DNA of 64,000 nucleotides from Siphonodentalium dalli (lineage: Eukaryota > Mollusca > Scaphopoda > Gadilida > Siphonodentaliidae), in assembly GCA_032622095.1 (NCBI GenBank), contig CP136062.1:132325282-132389281 (forward strand), read 5' to 3'. Under the pieces are notes generated by a model. The model made no database searches, had not been told where the DNA came from, and worked only from the letters and a program-made list of their open reading frames with translations. Positions 32,577-42,598 of the stretch are shown here, in pieces. How positions within the stretch are numbered: position 1 is the stretch's first letter; each line of letters begins with the position of its first letter. A program made the translations under genes and the position numbers.

Positions 32577-32948
32577 CATTTTGCGCCTGGTATTTAGTCA
32601 TCACATAATACCTTCTGCAGATATCCACTAGTACAGTTTGGCTTTCTTGGGGGTTTTCGTTTCACTTCACTACACTCAACTTGGGCTTTGGATACTGATA
32701 TATCGTCCCCAATGAAGCCTGACAGGCATTTCACTCTAACCACCGCGGTGAAATCCGGTGTAAATGCTTAACTACTGATGGCTTGCCAGGCCTCTCATGT
32801 TTTCAATCGCTGTGGTAGACCAAACACTTAACAGACATTCTAGTATATCATATTTTCCTTTTCTGTTAACCAATCAAAATTGTTCTTCCGCTATCGCGAG
32901 GTCTGTTGAATATATCTGACATTTAAAATCAATAACAAATTCAATGAC
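32577..32948. other. Ngaro 3' region and flank
   Basis: Non-coding. It holds a small palindrome (CACCGCGGTG near 32741) that may belong to the element's 3' repeats. No direct-repeat partner was seen. Confidence 0.4.
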
Positions 32949-34990
32949 ATGTCGAAAGTATCGCATGATAAAAGTTCTCAGCCGGTCGGAGACTGGCCTG
33001 GCGAGATAACTCAAAAAATTGTCGGGGCGCCGGCGAAGTTTAAATCGCCGGTGTGGAAGCACTTTGGGTTTCATGCGTTGGTGAAAGACGGTGTGTGCAC
33101 AACAGACACATAAAAAAAAAATTGGGGTTTCATGTGTTGGTGAAAGACGGTGTGTGCACAACGGACACATAAAAAAAATCTGCAAAATTTGCAAGGCAGA
33201 CATTTCTTATAAAACTGGTATGACCACGAACATGAGCACACATCTCAAAAGGCATCACAACATCAACGTAGCGGATGACACTAAAGAGAATTTACTGACA
33301 CAGAATAGGAACCTATCTACATGTAGTACCTCAAACTTTAAGTCAAAGTCAAAAGTCCGCACTTCCACAGGTCAACTTCGTTTAACAGAGTGTATTAAAT
33401 CCAATATCAGTTCAACAAGCATCAGGGCCAAAGCTATCAACACTGCAATAGGTACTTTCATGGTGAAAGATATGCGGCCTTACTCTGTCGTAGAAAATGA
33501 AGGGTTTAGAAAGCTTTTGCAGGTATTGGAACCAACATATGATATTCCAAGTAGAACATTCTTTACCAATAATGTTGTGCCAAAACTATACGACGAGGTG
33601 AAGTACAACAGGATCTTAAACTGGCAGAATTTGTAGCTTTAACTACCGACTCCTGGACATCGCGATCAACTGACAGTTATCTCACCATAACACCACATTT
33701 TATTAACGACTGGGAACTAAAAAACTATGTTCTTCAAACCAGACATATGAATGTATCACATACATCGGCAAACATTGCATATGAGTTAACATCTGCCGTT
33801 TCAGATTGGGACTTGACACGAAACGGTGAAAATCCATCGATCACGACAGATAATGCAAGCAATGTTACAAAAGCTGCCATGCTATCTGAAATGCAGCCTC
33901 GTGTAGGATGTTTCGCTCACACCATAAATCTTGCCACGCAGCGAGCCTACAAGTACCTCAATTGGAAAGATTGTTGGGTAGAGTCAAACGAATCGTAAAT
34001 TTCTTCCACAAAAGTATCACTGCATCATCAATGTTAAATCATAAACAAAAACTACTTGAGTTACCATAACACAAATTAATAAATGATGTTTCAATTAGAT
34101 GGAACTCAAGTTTTGATATGTTGTCGCGCTACCTCGAACAGCAAGCTGCTGTTGATGCAGTGCTTCTTTCAAAGGATTTGAAAAAAGATGCTAAGGATAT
34201 CAACACATTCACTGATGCTGACTATGCTGCTGCAGAAGCTGTTGTGAAGATTCTTGAACCACTGAAAACTATTACAACAATTCTGTGTGATGAGGCCTCT
34301 CCAACTGTGTCGATGATACATCCTTTGAAAGAACTGTTGTTGAGTGAACTTATAATTAGGAATTCCGATTTGCCCATTGTGAGGGCAGTGAAAAAGGCTA
34401 TTGCTGATGATATAACACTGCGATACTCCGATAAAGAACTCAAGCAGTTTCTGTTAGAAAGCTCCTGTATGGATCCACGTTTTCGAACACTCCCATATGA
34501 TAATGAAACAACAAAATCAAATGTCTATGAAATGCTTACACAGAACGTCGCTTCTTACGTTGAGCAGTTCGAACCAAAACCAAAAAAAGAACCCATTCAA
34601 GACAATAATGGACCTGATTGTGAACCATCACCAAAAAAAAGTGAAAAAGTCTGCACTAGAGAATTTGTTTGGGGATTCTTGTGGTACTGCTAATTCTAGT
34701 ATATCACTTGTTGGCAGAGTTGAAAAAGAAATTGAGCTGTAAAGTGTATGCCAATTACATGCAAACCTCTTAAATGGTGGGGTGCAAATGAAACAAAATT
34801 CCCACTGGTATCCAAGTATGCAAAAACATGCTTATCGGTTCCAGCCACATCTGTGGCAAGCGAACGTGTATTCAGTACAGCTGGTGACATTATAAACGCA
34901 CAAAGATCTTGTCTCTCTGGTGAACATGTTGACACTCTTGTATTTCTGAAAAAGAATTTGGTTGTATCGAATCTTGGGGCATATCATTGA
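32949..34990 (+). pseudogene. Second hAT transposase gene (BED finger), decayed
   Basis: It starts MSKVSHDKSSQ at 32949. The BED finger reads SPVWKHFGF, then CKICKAD and HLKRHHN, but it is broken by a ~61 bp tandem duplication (about 33065-33180) and a stop at 33111. Later pieces: FMVKDMRPYSVVENEGF (33091-33636), EFVALTTDSWTSRSTDSYL and TTDNASNVTKAA (to 33998), VSIRWNSSFDMLSRYLEQQ and SSCMDPRFRTLPY (34118-34693), and the C-terminal KWWGANETKFPLVSKYAK with ATSVASERVFSTAGDI (34748-34990). Both Asp motifs and the Glu motif are preserved, unlike the 22.6 kb element, but at least four frame changes intervene. Terminal repeats were not found. Confidence 0.85.
33065..33180. repeat. ~61 bp tandem duplication inside the BED finger
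   Basis: The block from GGGTTTCATG to GACACATAAAAAAAA is present twice (about 33065-33118 and 33125-33177). It differs at two positions plus A-run length. It inserts a stop and splits the zinc finger. Confidence 0.85.
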
Positions 34991-35112
34991 AGCCCATTTA
35001 CAATGATTTTTGTGTAAATCACAGTTCCAGTCAGTTTAGGACTCTATTGACAATATTGTTATAATTTGTTAATTTTTCAACTGTTTTTTCAAGAGTTTAT
35101 GAAGCATTTGTC

Positions 35113-35400
35113 TTGTTAATGATTTCATTGCGAAATTATATGATTATCATCAAATTCCTCAACATAGCGAATTTCTTGGCAGCCTTTTTTTCTTATGCAA
35201 AACTCCTCAAGGCTTACGGCGTTCAGCAAACGAAAGGCAACTTCCCGTATGAGTGGTTCGACGACATTGCTAAACTCCAGGCCACAGCGCATGCCGGCGC
35301 ATGAACATTTTTACAGCAAATTAACCAATGCGAACATCAGTGAGGTCGAGTATGAGCGCTGCCAAGAGGCAATACTGGGATAAAATCGACATTATGACAA
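35113..35400 (+). pseudogene. Remnant of protein-primed DNA polymerase B (Polinton type)
   Basis: Two overlapping frames give FLNIANFLA, SYAKLLKAYGV, TKGNFPYEWFDDIAKLQAT and, after a frame change near 35295, EHFYSKLTNANISEVEYERCQEA. The order of a 'FLD..N/SYLAPGTSY..FLKAYG' motif, 'KGxFPYEWFD' and 'FYSKLxxxxISxxxYxxCQ' is what I know from protein-primed family B polymerases of Polintons/Mavericks and related virus-like elements. Only ~85 residues survive. There are no exonuclease or palm motifs and no other Polinton capsid, protease or ATPase gene in the window. It is a fossil scrap. Confidence 0.65.
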
Positions 35401-35573
35401 GAATAAACTTCGTCACTATGGTTGGACGATTTATTTATTATTGTGGAATCACTAGTTTGAAAGGTTGTGCAATTATCACCAAATCGACTATCAAGTCATA
35501 TGTGACGTGTTAGAAAAGGATTCCCTGTTTCAAAATTACTTTGTCTTGGGCAGTATGCAGTGAAGGTTTGATA

Positions 35574-35766
35574 ATGATTAACCTGGGCAGAGATGTTTTC
35601 GTTTATGTGTCTCCTTTCAACGGGAAAGTTAAGATTCATGTACGCAAATGCGTGGAGCAAATTGCAATGGAAACCGACTGTTAAAGTAATCACCTTAGAC
35701 GTGGATGAGTTTGCTGTGTTCGATAGACAGTTGAAAACTATGGAAGATGAAATTCTTATACGATGA
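35574..35766 (+). pseudogene. PC4/p15 transcription-coactivator-like remnant
   Basis: One frame reads INLGRDVFVYVSPFNGKVKIHVRK. After a frame change near 35650 another reads WSKLQWKPTVKVITLDVDEF and ends FDRQLKTMEDEI. This is the layout of the single-stranded-DNA-binding PC4 domain: a beta hairpin with hydrophobic 'V..F.GK..V.IR', a 'W....PT.KGI.L...E' strand pair and a terminal helix. About 64 codons, close to the length of the domain. It lies 175 bp after the polymerase remnant on the same strand. Whether it came from the same element is an inference. Confidence 0.5.
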
Positions 35767-35797
35767 CAAGGAGTGGCTGGGAAAGAATCGGACATCA

Positions 35798-36693
35798 TAT
35801 AAAGGTTATAGAAAACTGTCATCATTTCGGAGATTTACACACATCAATCTGTTGACGTTGACACTGTGTATCATACTATGGTATGGGTAACATAAAGGTT
35901 ATAGAAAACTGACAGAGATTTACACACATCTATCAGGATGTTGAAACTATGTGTAGCATACTATGTATGGTATAGGGACCATAAAGGTTATAGAAAACAC
36001 TCATTGTGTCGGAGATTTACACACATCAATCCGGACATTTGACACTATGTGTACAATACTATGGTATGGGTACCATAAAGGTTATAGAAAACTGTCATCA
36101 TGTCGGAGATTTACACACATCAATCTGGAAGTTGACACTATGTGTACCATACTATGGTATGGGTACCATAAAGTTTATAGAAAACTGTCCTTGTGTAGGA
36201 GATTTAAACACATCAACCCGGAAGTTGACTCTATGTGTAGAATACTATGGTATGGGTAACATAACGGTTATAGAAAACTGTCATCATGTTGGAGATTTAC
36301 ACACATCAATCCGGAAGTTGACACTATGTGTACCATACTATGGTATGGGTACCATAAAGTTTATAGAAAACTGTCATTGTGTAGGAGATTTACACACATC
36401 AATCCGGACATTTGACACTATGTGTACCATACTATGGTATGGGTCCCATAAAGGTTATAGAAAAATGTCATCATGTCGGAGATGTACACAGATCAACCCG
36501 GAAGTTGACACTATGTGTATCATACTATGGTATGGGTACCATAAAGTTTATAGAAAACTGTCCTTGTGTAGGAGATTCACACACATCAATCCAGACATTT
36601 GACACTATGTGTACCATACTATGGTATGGGTAACATAAAGGTTACATAAACTGTCATCCTGTCGGAGATTTATACACATCAATCCGAAAGTTG
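35798..36693. repeat. 93 bp tandem array, about 9.6 units
   Basis: The unit contains ACTATGTGTACCATACTATG, GTATGGGTACCATAAAGG, AAACTGTCATCATGTCGG and ACACATCAATCCGGAAG. The 'ACTATGGTATGGG' box occurs at 36058, 36151, 36244, 36337, 36431, 36524 and 36618, i.e. every 93-94 bp. The ACCATACTATGGTATGGGTA core equals the end of the repeat at 10415-10450 and 50395-50425. Because 93 is divisible by three, long frames stay open through it. They are not genes. Confidence 0.92.
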
Positions 36694-36975
36694 ACAATGG
36701 GAGGGATGCTGTTACCACCTTCTACAATAAACATCTACCTATAACTGAGTACATGTATGAAGTTAATGAAAATGAGCCTCGTTCTCGGTCACAAAAATAA
36801 AACAATGAAAGAAAAAAATAAACATAATTTGAGAAAAAGATTATTTTCAAACTACTAACATAAATACAGTTGAGAAAGGAATCAATGTTTGAGGGTACAA
36901 TGAAAATAGGAAATAATATTGTCAACGGCTTTACGTAAACATTGACATACATGAAAACACGAAATGGTTTTCAAT
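36694..36975. other. Non-coding stretch
   Basis: AT-rich. Nothing recognised. Confidence 0.5.
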
Positions 36976-37417
36976 TCTAATCAACAGGAGGACCCATTTT
37001 GGTTATAGATGAAATTAGGAAAGATGAAGAGAATTACATGTATTCTAAGAATCAACCGAAAGAAACTAAACATCCTGTGAAAGCTGCAAAATCTGCAATC
37101 GTGGAATTAAATCTCAATTTATAAGAACCAAATGGTCGTATGCAGGGTTGAGAAATTGGATAGACTAATATCATGGATAACAGTTTTGGTGGTCTGAAAC
37201 AGGTGACGAATTCAACGTTTTTTGGATTGACAAATTGAAAACATCTGAATCAGATTCTGAGATACAAGTAACTTTTGTGCAAATAAATCAGTATACATCA
37301 CCTCCCACCGAGGAGAGACAATTCAAAACAATTATTACAATACATGTGTATCCGCGAGCAAAAGTCGCACAGAGTTCAAATGTGCAGGGATGTGACAAAA
37401 CGATAAGAATGAGATAG
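36976..37417 (+). pseudogene. Weak coding traces, unidentified
   Basis: Short frames look protein-like: PILVIDEIRKDEENYMYSKN, CESCKICNRGIKSQFIRTKW (with a CxxCxxC motif), and KLKTSESDSEIQVTFVQINQ with ERQFKTIITIHVYPRAK (37235-37417). They are in different frames and separated by stops. No family was recognised. Confidence 0.25.
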
Positions 37418-38190
37418 GTGGTGTTCATTGATTACGATATATCTTGGTAGAAACCATTATATGCTTTTAATAAATCATTATTTTACTAAATTTAGTCATT
37501 CCACTGGCAGTGAATAATCATCATCATATTTTCTCGGAACAAGTCTTTCGAAAATTAAACTATGGCTATTATGCATACATAACGTTGAATTAAAGCACTT
37601 GATTCTAGAATTCATTCTGGTGTTTTGACATCAAAATTCATAGTTCGTATCACAGAAGAATGAGTCTATGAATATTTTGAATTAGGGTTTATAGTGTTTT
37701 GCATCAACAAGTAACTCTGGCATTTCCAGCTTGTGACAACCCTCTGTGTGAATACTATCCAACTTTGTTTTATTGCTGGCATGCATTTGTTATTTGTGAT
37801 ACATGAGGAATAAAATGATTTTTATGACACAATGGTCATGAATGTTCTGTGTATGAGTTTCTATGTTATCTTGTATGTCTGCCGGCTACTGAATTTTTCA
37901 TCATTCCACTGGCTTAGTAAATATTGCATGAAGACCCAGATATCGTGCCGTGGACAAGCATGTTAAGGGATTAGACCCAGCCTGTATGTTACTTGCAGGC
38001 ACTCTGTATATCTGTGTTATCGAAACTATTTCTCTGGTCCAACTGTTCAGTGTTGCTCAGAAGTTTATCAAGCATTCATGACCTTTGATCTCATCCCTTC
38101 TAGTAACAATTGGGAATATATCTGAGTAATCATTTCTGTAAGTGTATTAATCTACAGTGTATCTGAGTTATTTTATATTGTTTATTTTCA
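37418..38190. other. Non-coding stretch
   Basis: AT-rich intergenic or intronic sequence. No gene or repeat boundary was seen. Confidence 0.5.
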
Positions 38191-38309
38191 GAGGACTGCT
38201 CAGGCTATAAACTCATTAAAGAACACCATTTCATCATCCGATGAGGATGAAATTGAAGTTACCTCCCTTGACTCACAGGATGAGCTGAGTGTAAGGGAGT
38301 GTGAGTGAA
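38191..38309 (+). CDS. Possible last exon, acidic Ser-rich peptide
   Basis: After a pyrimidine-rich acceptor (TTTATTTTCAG) the frame reads RTAQAINSLKNTISSSDEDE, IEVTSLDSQDELSVRECE and a stop at about 38306-38308. The SSSDEDE patch looks like a casein-kinase-2 site. No partner exon was identified, so this may be chance. Confidence 0.25.
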
Positions 38310-38460
38310 TTAAGGAAATACAGGTACAAAAAAAACATATCTCATTTCTATCATATTTTTCTGGTACAAACTTCAAAGTTGTTTGGTTAGTTATCAAACA
38401 TTTCATGACATTATCTCAAAATTGTGCTCCAATACCAACTAATAAACCGGTGTATGTTAC

Positions 38461-38672
38461 AGTAATGCTCTAAGTAAGCAACTTCTTAACCACAGCAGAA
38501 TTATGGGTAACTTTTCAGGATTTAGTCGGAAATATGGCTTGTTGCCATTCATCGTAAAGCTCTCGGGGAGAGCTTTCCAATGAATGGCAACAAGCCATAT
38601 TTCCGACTAAATCCTGAAAAGTTACCCATAATTCTGCTGTGGTTAAAGGAGTCAATTAATTAGGGCATTACT
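38461..38672. mobile_element. Hairpin MITE with perfect 67 bp arms
   Basis: Positions 38486-38552 and 38580-38646 are perfectly complementary over 67 bp, with a 27 bp loop that itself contains a small hairpin (AAAGCTCTC/GAGAGCTTT). Imperfect inverted repeats continue outward to AGTAATGC (38461) and GCATTACT (38672). No target duplication is obvious. The perfect identity implies very recent insertion or ongoing correction between the arms. It lacks coding sequence. Confidence 0.9.
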
Positions 38673-38849
38673 ATATGCTAGATCATGCTTTCAATGTGAT
38701 TGGTCGGTTGAAGGAAGTTGTTGGTTCATTCCATACCATCCGTTGTCTATTAATTGCACCATAATAAGCAGCTCATTTAAAGAATTATTGTTCAAGTGAT
38801 GATGACAGGCTTCTTGTCACCGACATAGTGAAAATGATGACAATCATAA

Positions 38850-39225
38850 TCTTTTGGAAACTTTAGCAGTGCTTTCATTTGGAAGATAATGCCAAAGACG
38901 GCGGAAGTTGTCTGTATATTAAAGATACATACAATAAGTAATCATTTTCAGTCTGTTAAACTATGGAATCAAACAATACACAATCCGGAAATGAACTTGA
39001 TGATTGGCAAGCTTTCATTCGTGACAGGGTGTACCCACGCTTGTATGTCATGGACGTAATGTAATGACTCATTCTGGAGGATCTAGCTCTTAGGCAACCA
39101 AGTTAAGTGACTTTGAATGTGTGAGGCAGAATCTTTAGGAAACTTCAGTAGTGCTTTCATTTGGAAGATAATACCAAAGACGGCGGAAGTTGTCTGTATA
39201 AGATACATACAATAAGTAATCGTTT
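38850..39225. repeat. Direct repeat pair, ~95 bp, 275 bp apart
   Basis: 38855-38950 and 39130-39225 share CTTTCATTTGGAAGATAAT and CCAAAGACGGCGGAAGTTGT, then ACATACAATAAGTAATC, with few differences. The spacer is non-coding. Confidence 0.8.
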
Positions 39226-39669
39226 GTTAAACAGTGTAAGGTTCATCTTTATTATTGAAAAAAGGTATGCATCGTGAAATTGTGAAAGATATTGAGGATA
39301 GAAGACTGTGCAATAAATGTTACAGACAGCGAACTAATAATTACCAACCATGATGTTAACAATGATGTATTTTTAACAAGCATATGTGAAGATTATAATT
39401 ACAAAGCAACATTTTTCCTGTTGTTAATGACACATCAAATTCAACAGTTGTCAACAGAGAACAATCTTTGGATATTTTAGGAGAAATCCGAAATACAGTA
39501 AAAAAAATAAATGACCTAAATGCATCTCGATTATTACTTTGACAAAACACAGGCGAGATCTCCATATAATTTAATACCAATATTCGGAGTAACAATCATG
39601 TGTGATAAAGAATCGAAAGTTGGTAAAACACTTTTCGGATGAAACTTTTCAGAGGACTGTCCCACAGAT

Positions 39670-39960
39670 AAGAATCAACGGTATACCACAAACAGCTCGA
39701 TCATCCATCACATGACCTCGATAAGAATCAATTGTATACCTTGGACGTGGAAACAAAAACAAAAGAAAATTTCAAGCACATTCTCAACCACTCGATCGTT
39801 CATTACATGCACTCGATCAGAATCAATGGTATACCTTGGACATGGAAACAAAAACAAAGAAATTTGTATGCACATTCTTGACCAAACGATCGTTCATTTA
39901 ATACATGCACTCGATCAGAATCAATGGTATACCTTGGACATGGAAACAAAAAAAAAAAAA
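39670..39960. repeat. ~97 bp tandem array, about three units
   Basis: The 'GAATCAATGGTATACCTTGG' box occurs at about 39724, 39821 and 39919, with a partial one at 39673. Each is followed by GGAAACAAAAACAAA and, except in the last unit, by CGATCGTTCATT-like sequence. It ends in an A-run at 39945-39962. Confidence 0.85.
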
Positions 39961-39962
39961 AA

Positions 39963-40480
39963 ATTCGAGCACATAACCTCAAATTATACGATGCCCTAAA
40001 CAAAATACAAAAGACGAACGGCCAGCATTTAAAAAAAGATCTAAAACGACTGGGAAGACCAACAAACAGATCACTTGGAGAAAAGCTGGAATATTTAGTG
40101 GACATGGCTGATGTCTACGGTTGCATACAAAATGAATGAAAGCCAATTATAACATATTTTATGAGGAACAATATGAAATCCAGTTTGAAACTAATGACGA
40201 AGATGATAGTGATTATAGCTGTTGGCTGACAGAAGATCCTGCGAGGGTTGAAGATGATACTGACAAGGAAAATTATAACCCAACGTTCGGACCTGACAAT
40301 GGTGACAGTGAATATATTCGTTAGATGGCAGAACATCCTGTAACGGCTGAAGATGATTATTATAACTCTGACAAGGAAAATGTCGACCCAGAAGCAGAAG
40401 ATGAATATAATTCACAAGGCACAACTGACAAGAACCAAGATGACTATACATATATTCTTATATTCGTGAGTATAAATTAA
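39963..40480 (+). CDS. Unidentified coding-like region, basic then acidic
   Basis: The frame ending at 40139 reads KLYDALNKIQKTNGQHLKKD, LKRLGRPTNRSLGEKLEYLV and DMADVYGCIQNE, a plausible helical basic peptide, before a stop. 40136-40324 starts MKANYNIFYEE and becomes very acidic (NDEDDSDYSCWLTEDP, then DDTDKENYNP). 40325-40480 repeats the theme (AEDDYYNSDKENVDPEAEDE). The duplicated DKENxxP segment shows internal repetition and resembles a KEN-box degron by chance or function. No family was recognised. It could be a diverged host gene with frameshifts or a virus-like remnant. Confidence 0.3.
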
Positions 40481-41150
40481 ATTTCATTACTTCTTCAAAT
40501 CGTGACCCATACATCTGACCTTCCATTGATTACAGGTGGGACCTAGTGTAAATAGGTGGGGTACTACTGAAAGGGGCCAAATTGAAACATCACACGCGAT
40601 ATAGCTACGAAACGGTCACAGACTAGTTACATTGATCGTTACGTCACTAAGACACGTTGCTGTGGTCAGTCTAATGATGTCAGTTGAACTACCTAAGAAC
40701 GTCAGATGTTCATATTGTTTGGCCTATAAATGAAAATAACGTCAAATAACATTGAAACATCAACCTAGACACATCTGACGCTATTGTGGTCAGTCAAGTA
40801 ATGTCAAACAAGTGTATGATAGTACCCCAGTAGGATTCCTACACGCCTACTATTCTTTTTCTATTTATAGTAACAAATTCATTTTGTGAAATCAGGTTGC
40901 CGCCTGAAGATACAGCCAATCTTAAAATAATACCTTGTACGATATGTTGCAATATTGGTATATCATTAGATTTATTGGTGAATTGTAATGATCTTACAAA
41001 TGTCCGGTCATAGCTATCCAATGTATTTAACAGTTTGTCCTTTTAGTTGGCAAACGGCCAGTTGTAATTTTGTAATGCCAGTGGACGTTATTTATAACTT
41101 CCTTTTCCGTTTTAATCGAAGCAAGTTAACTTCTAAAATTTCGCCAATAT
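40481..41150. other. Non-coding stretch
   Basis: No coding signal. Some internal similarity between 'GTCAGTCTAATGATGTCA' near 40665 and 'GTCAGTCAAGTAATGTCA' near 40790 suggests an old ~125 bp duplication. Confidence 0.45.
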
Positions 41151-41348
41151 ATGGAATACATTGACACTGACACCATGACTTCACAAGTTGATCATGTGAT
41201 CTGCTTCCCTTTGTCAAAAATGGATAACAGTGATTCTCAACGATCGATTTTTGTTGAATTTGGTGTTTGTGATCGACCTGATAATTCTATGGAGGAAATT
41301 TTTCGCTTGGACGAAGCATGTGTTTACAATGGACTAAATTATGAATAA
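41151..41348 (+). CDS. Small open frame, 65 codons, unidentified
   Basis: It starts MEYIDTDTMTSQVDHVICF and is followed by FVEFGVCDRPDNSMEEIFRL. Composition is protein-like and acidic. No homology was recognised. It lies upstream of the Gag remnant but nothing ties them together. It may be chance. Confidence 0.2.
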   Translation: MEYIDTDTMTSQVDHVICFPLSKMDNSDSQRSIFVEFGVCDRPDNSMEEIFRLDEACVYNGLNYE

Positions 41349-42185
41349 TCCTCTTGGTGTTACGAACACTGCCACTTTGGTGGTAACTAGAGAAGATATG
41401 GGTGCACAGAGCTATCAGTTGTGTCCTTACCATGTGTTTGGCCATTATGATGCCATGATCCGTTGACTGCTTTATAAGTTTACAGACAGGTGGACCTGTG
41501 GCTGACTAATCCTCTTGAATCAAATTTTCAAAATGCTATGTTGCTGAGCGACATTTTATTGTAAGTTTACCCAGTCTTTCAGTTTGTTTGACATGCTGTT
41601 TCCTTGTTGATAGAAGGTTAAGTTATACAATGAGGCATGGACTAGGCAGGAGTGTGGTAGCATTTGCCAAGGACATTCGGGTCCCCTCTGCTCCCCTTAA
41701 CCAGATTCTCAACTTGTTGACATGCCTCATATGGGACCCCGTTATTACTGGTAATGCATGTTTTTCACAAGAAACAATGTTGAAGATGAACTCCTTTTAA
41801 TTTTTCCTGTCCTCATCAGACATTTCCGCGCACTCTTGGATTTATACTCTACAAAAGTTAACGTTCAAAAGTTAACATTCGCTGGGAACTAGAGTTCATC
41901 CAAAACCTTGGATTTATACTCTAAAATTGACATTTGCTGGTTCAGCCAGGTTGTCCAATTTGCTTTAGATAACATTTGCTATTTAACCAATATTTACAGA
42001 ACTTACATGGTTTTATATACTTCTGATGGAACTTACTGATTCTCAAGTGAAAAGTTAAAAAAAACTCTCATGAATTCATATGTTTACCCCAGTGAATGGA
42101 AGGAACATTCTTTATAAAAGAACTGACTCTGGAGTTAAGTTTTAATTCATTAATATACATATGAACAACAGTAGTTCAGTTCAAA
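41349..42185. other. Non-coding stretch with a short duplication
   Basis: 'TTGGATTTATACTCTA' followed by a 'TTGACATTTGCTGG'-like box occurs at about 41837 and 41909. No gene was recognised. Confidence 0.45.
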
Positions 42186-42598
42186 ATGTCATTTAACATC
42201 ACTGACTTTATTCAAAATTTTGAGCAAATCCTGCATTGAAGCTTTTGATTCTAAAGAAATCTGAGCTGTTGGGTGTTGCTCAAAATTATCGCTTACAAGC
42301 TGATGCTTCTATGAGGTAGGATGTCATAAGGAGACTTATTTCAACCTATTGCATAGAGGCTGGTCTTCTCTCAGTGAGACCTCAGCATGGTGATTTAGAC
42401 AATATGGGAGATGCCACAGAGATGAGCACAGCTGTAAGGATTAAAGAGGTACAGCTTGAGAGTCAAAAACTCCATTTGGCAGATCAGCAGCGTGCCAGAG
42501 AATGCAATTTAGAAAGAGATGAGGAGCAAAAATCGAAGGTTGTTGAGATGGAGTCTGTCACTCCAAGAGCACAATTTGCAAATTCATTATATAAATAA
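42186..42598 (+). pseudogene. Remnant of an LTR-retrotransposon Gag N-terminus
   Basis: It starts MSFNITDFIQNFEQ at 42186. After a frame change it reads LKKSELLGVAQNYRL and ADASMR, a stop, DVIRRLISTYCIEAGLL, then a charged helical stretch MSTAVRIKEVQLESQKLHLA and RECNLERDEEQKSKVVEM. The 'LKKSELLxVAxxY...SMRKxxIRRLI' pattern followed by a Glu/Arg/Gln-rich coiled coil is typical of Gag proteins of invertebrate Gypsy-type elements. No LTR, zinc knuckle or pol was seen, so it is a small fossil. Confidence 0.45.

Noticed and set aside
32577-32948. Split direct repeats of the Ngaro-like element
   Set aside because: I compared this region with 28270-28783 by eye and found no convincing match, so no repeat is reported.
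36006-36602. 198-codon open frame through the 93 bp array
   Set aside because: The repeat period is a multiple of three, so any stop-free frame stays open through all units. No start context, homology or flanking gene structure supports it.
38220-38308. Acidic SSSDEDE peptide as a recognisable gene
   Set aside because: Only a candidate last exon with no partner was found; kept as a low-confidence feature without a functional claim.
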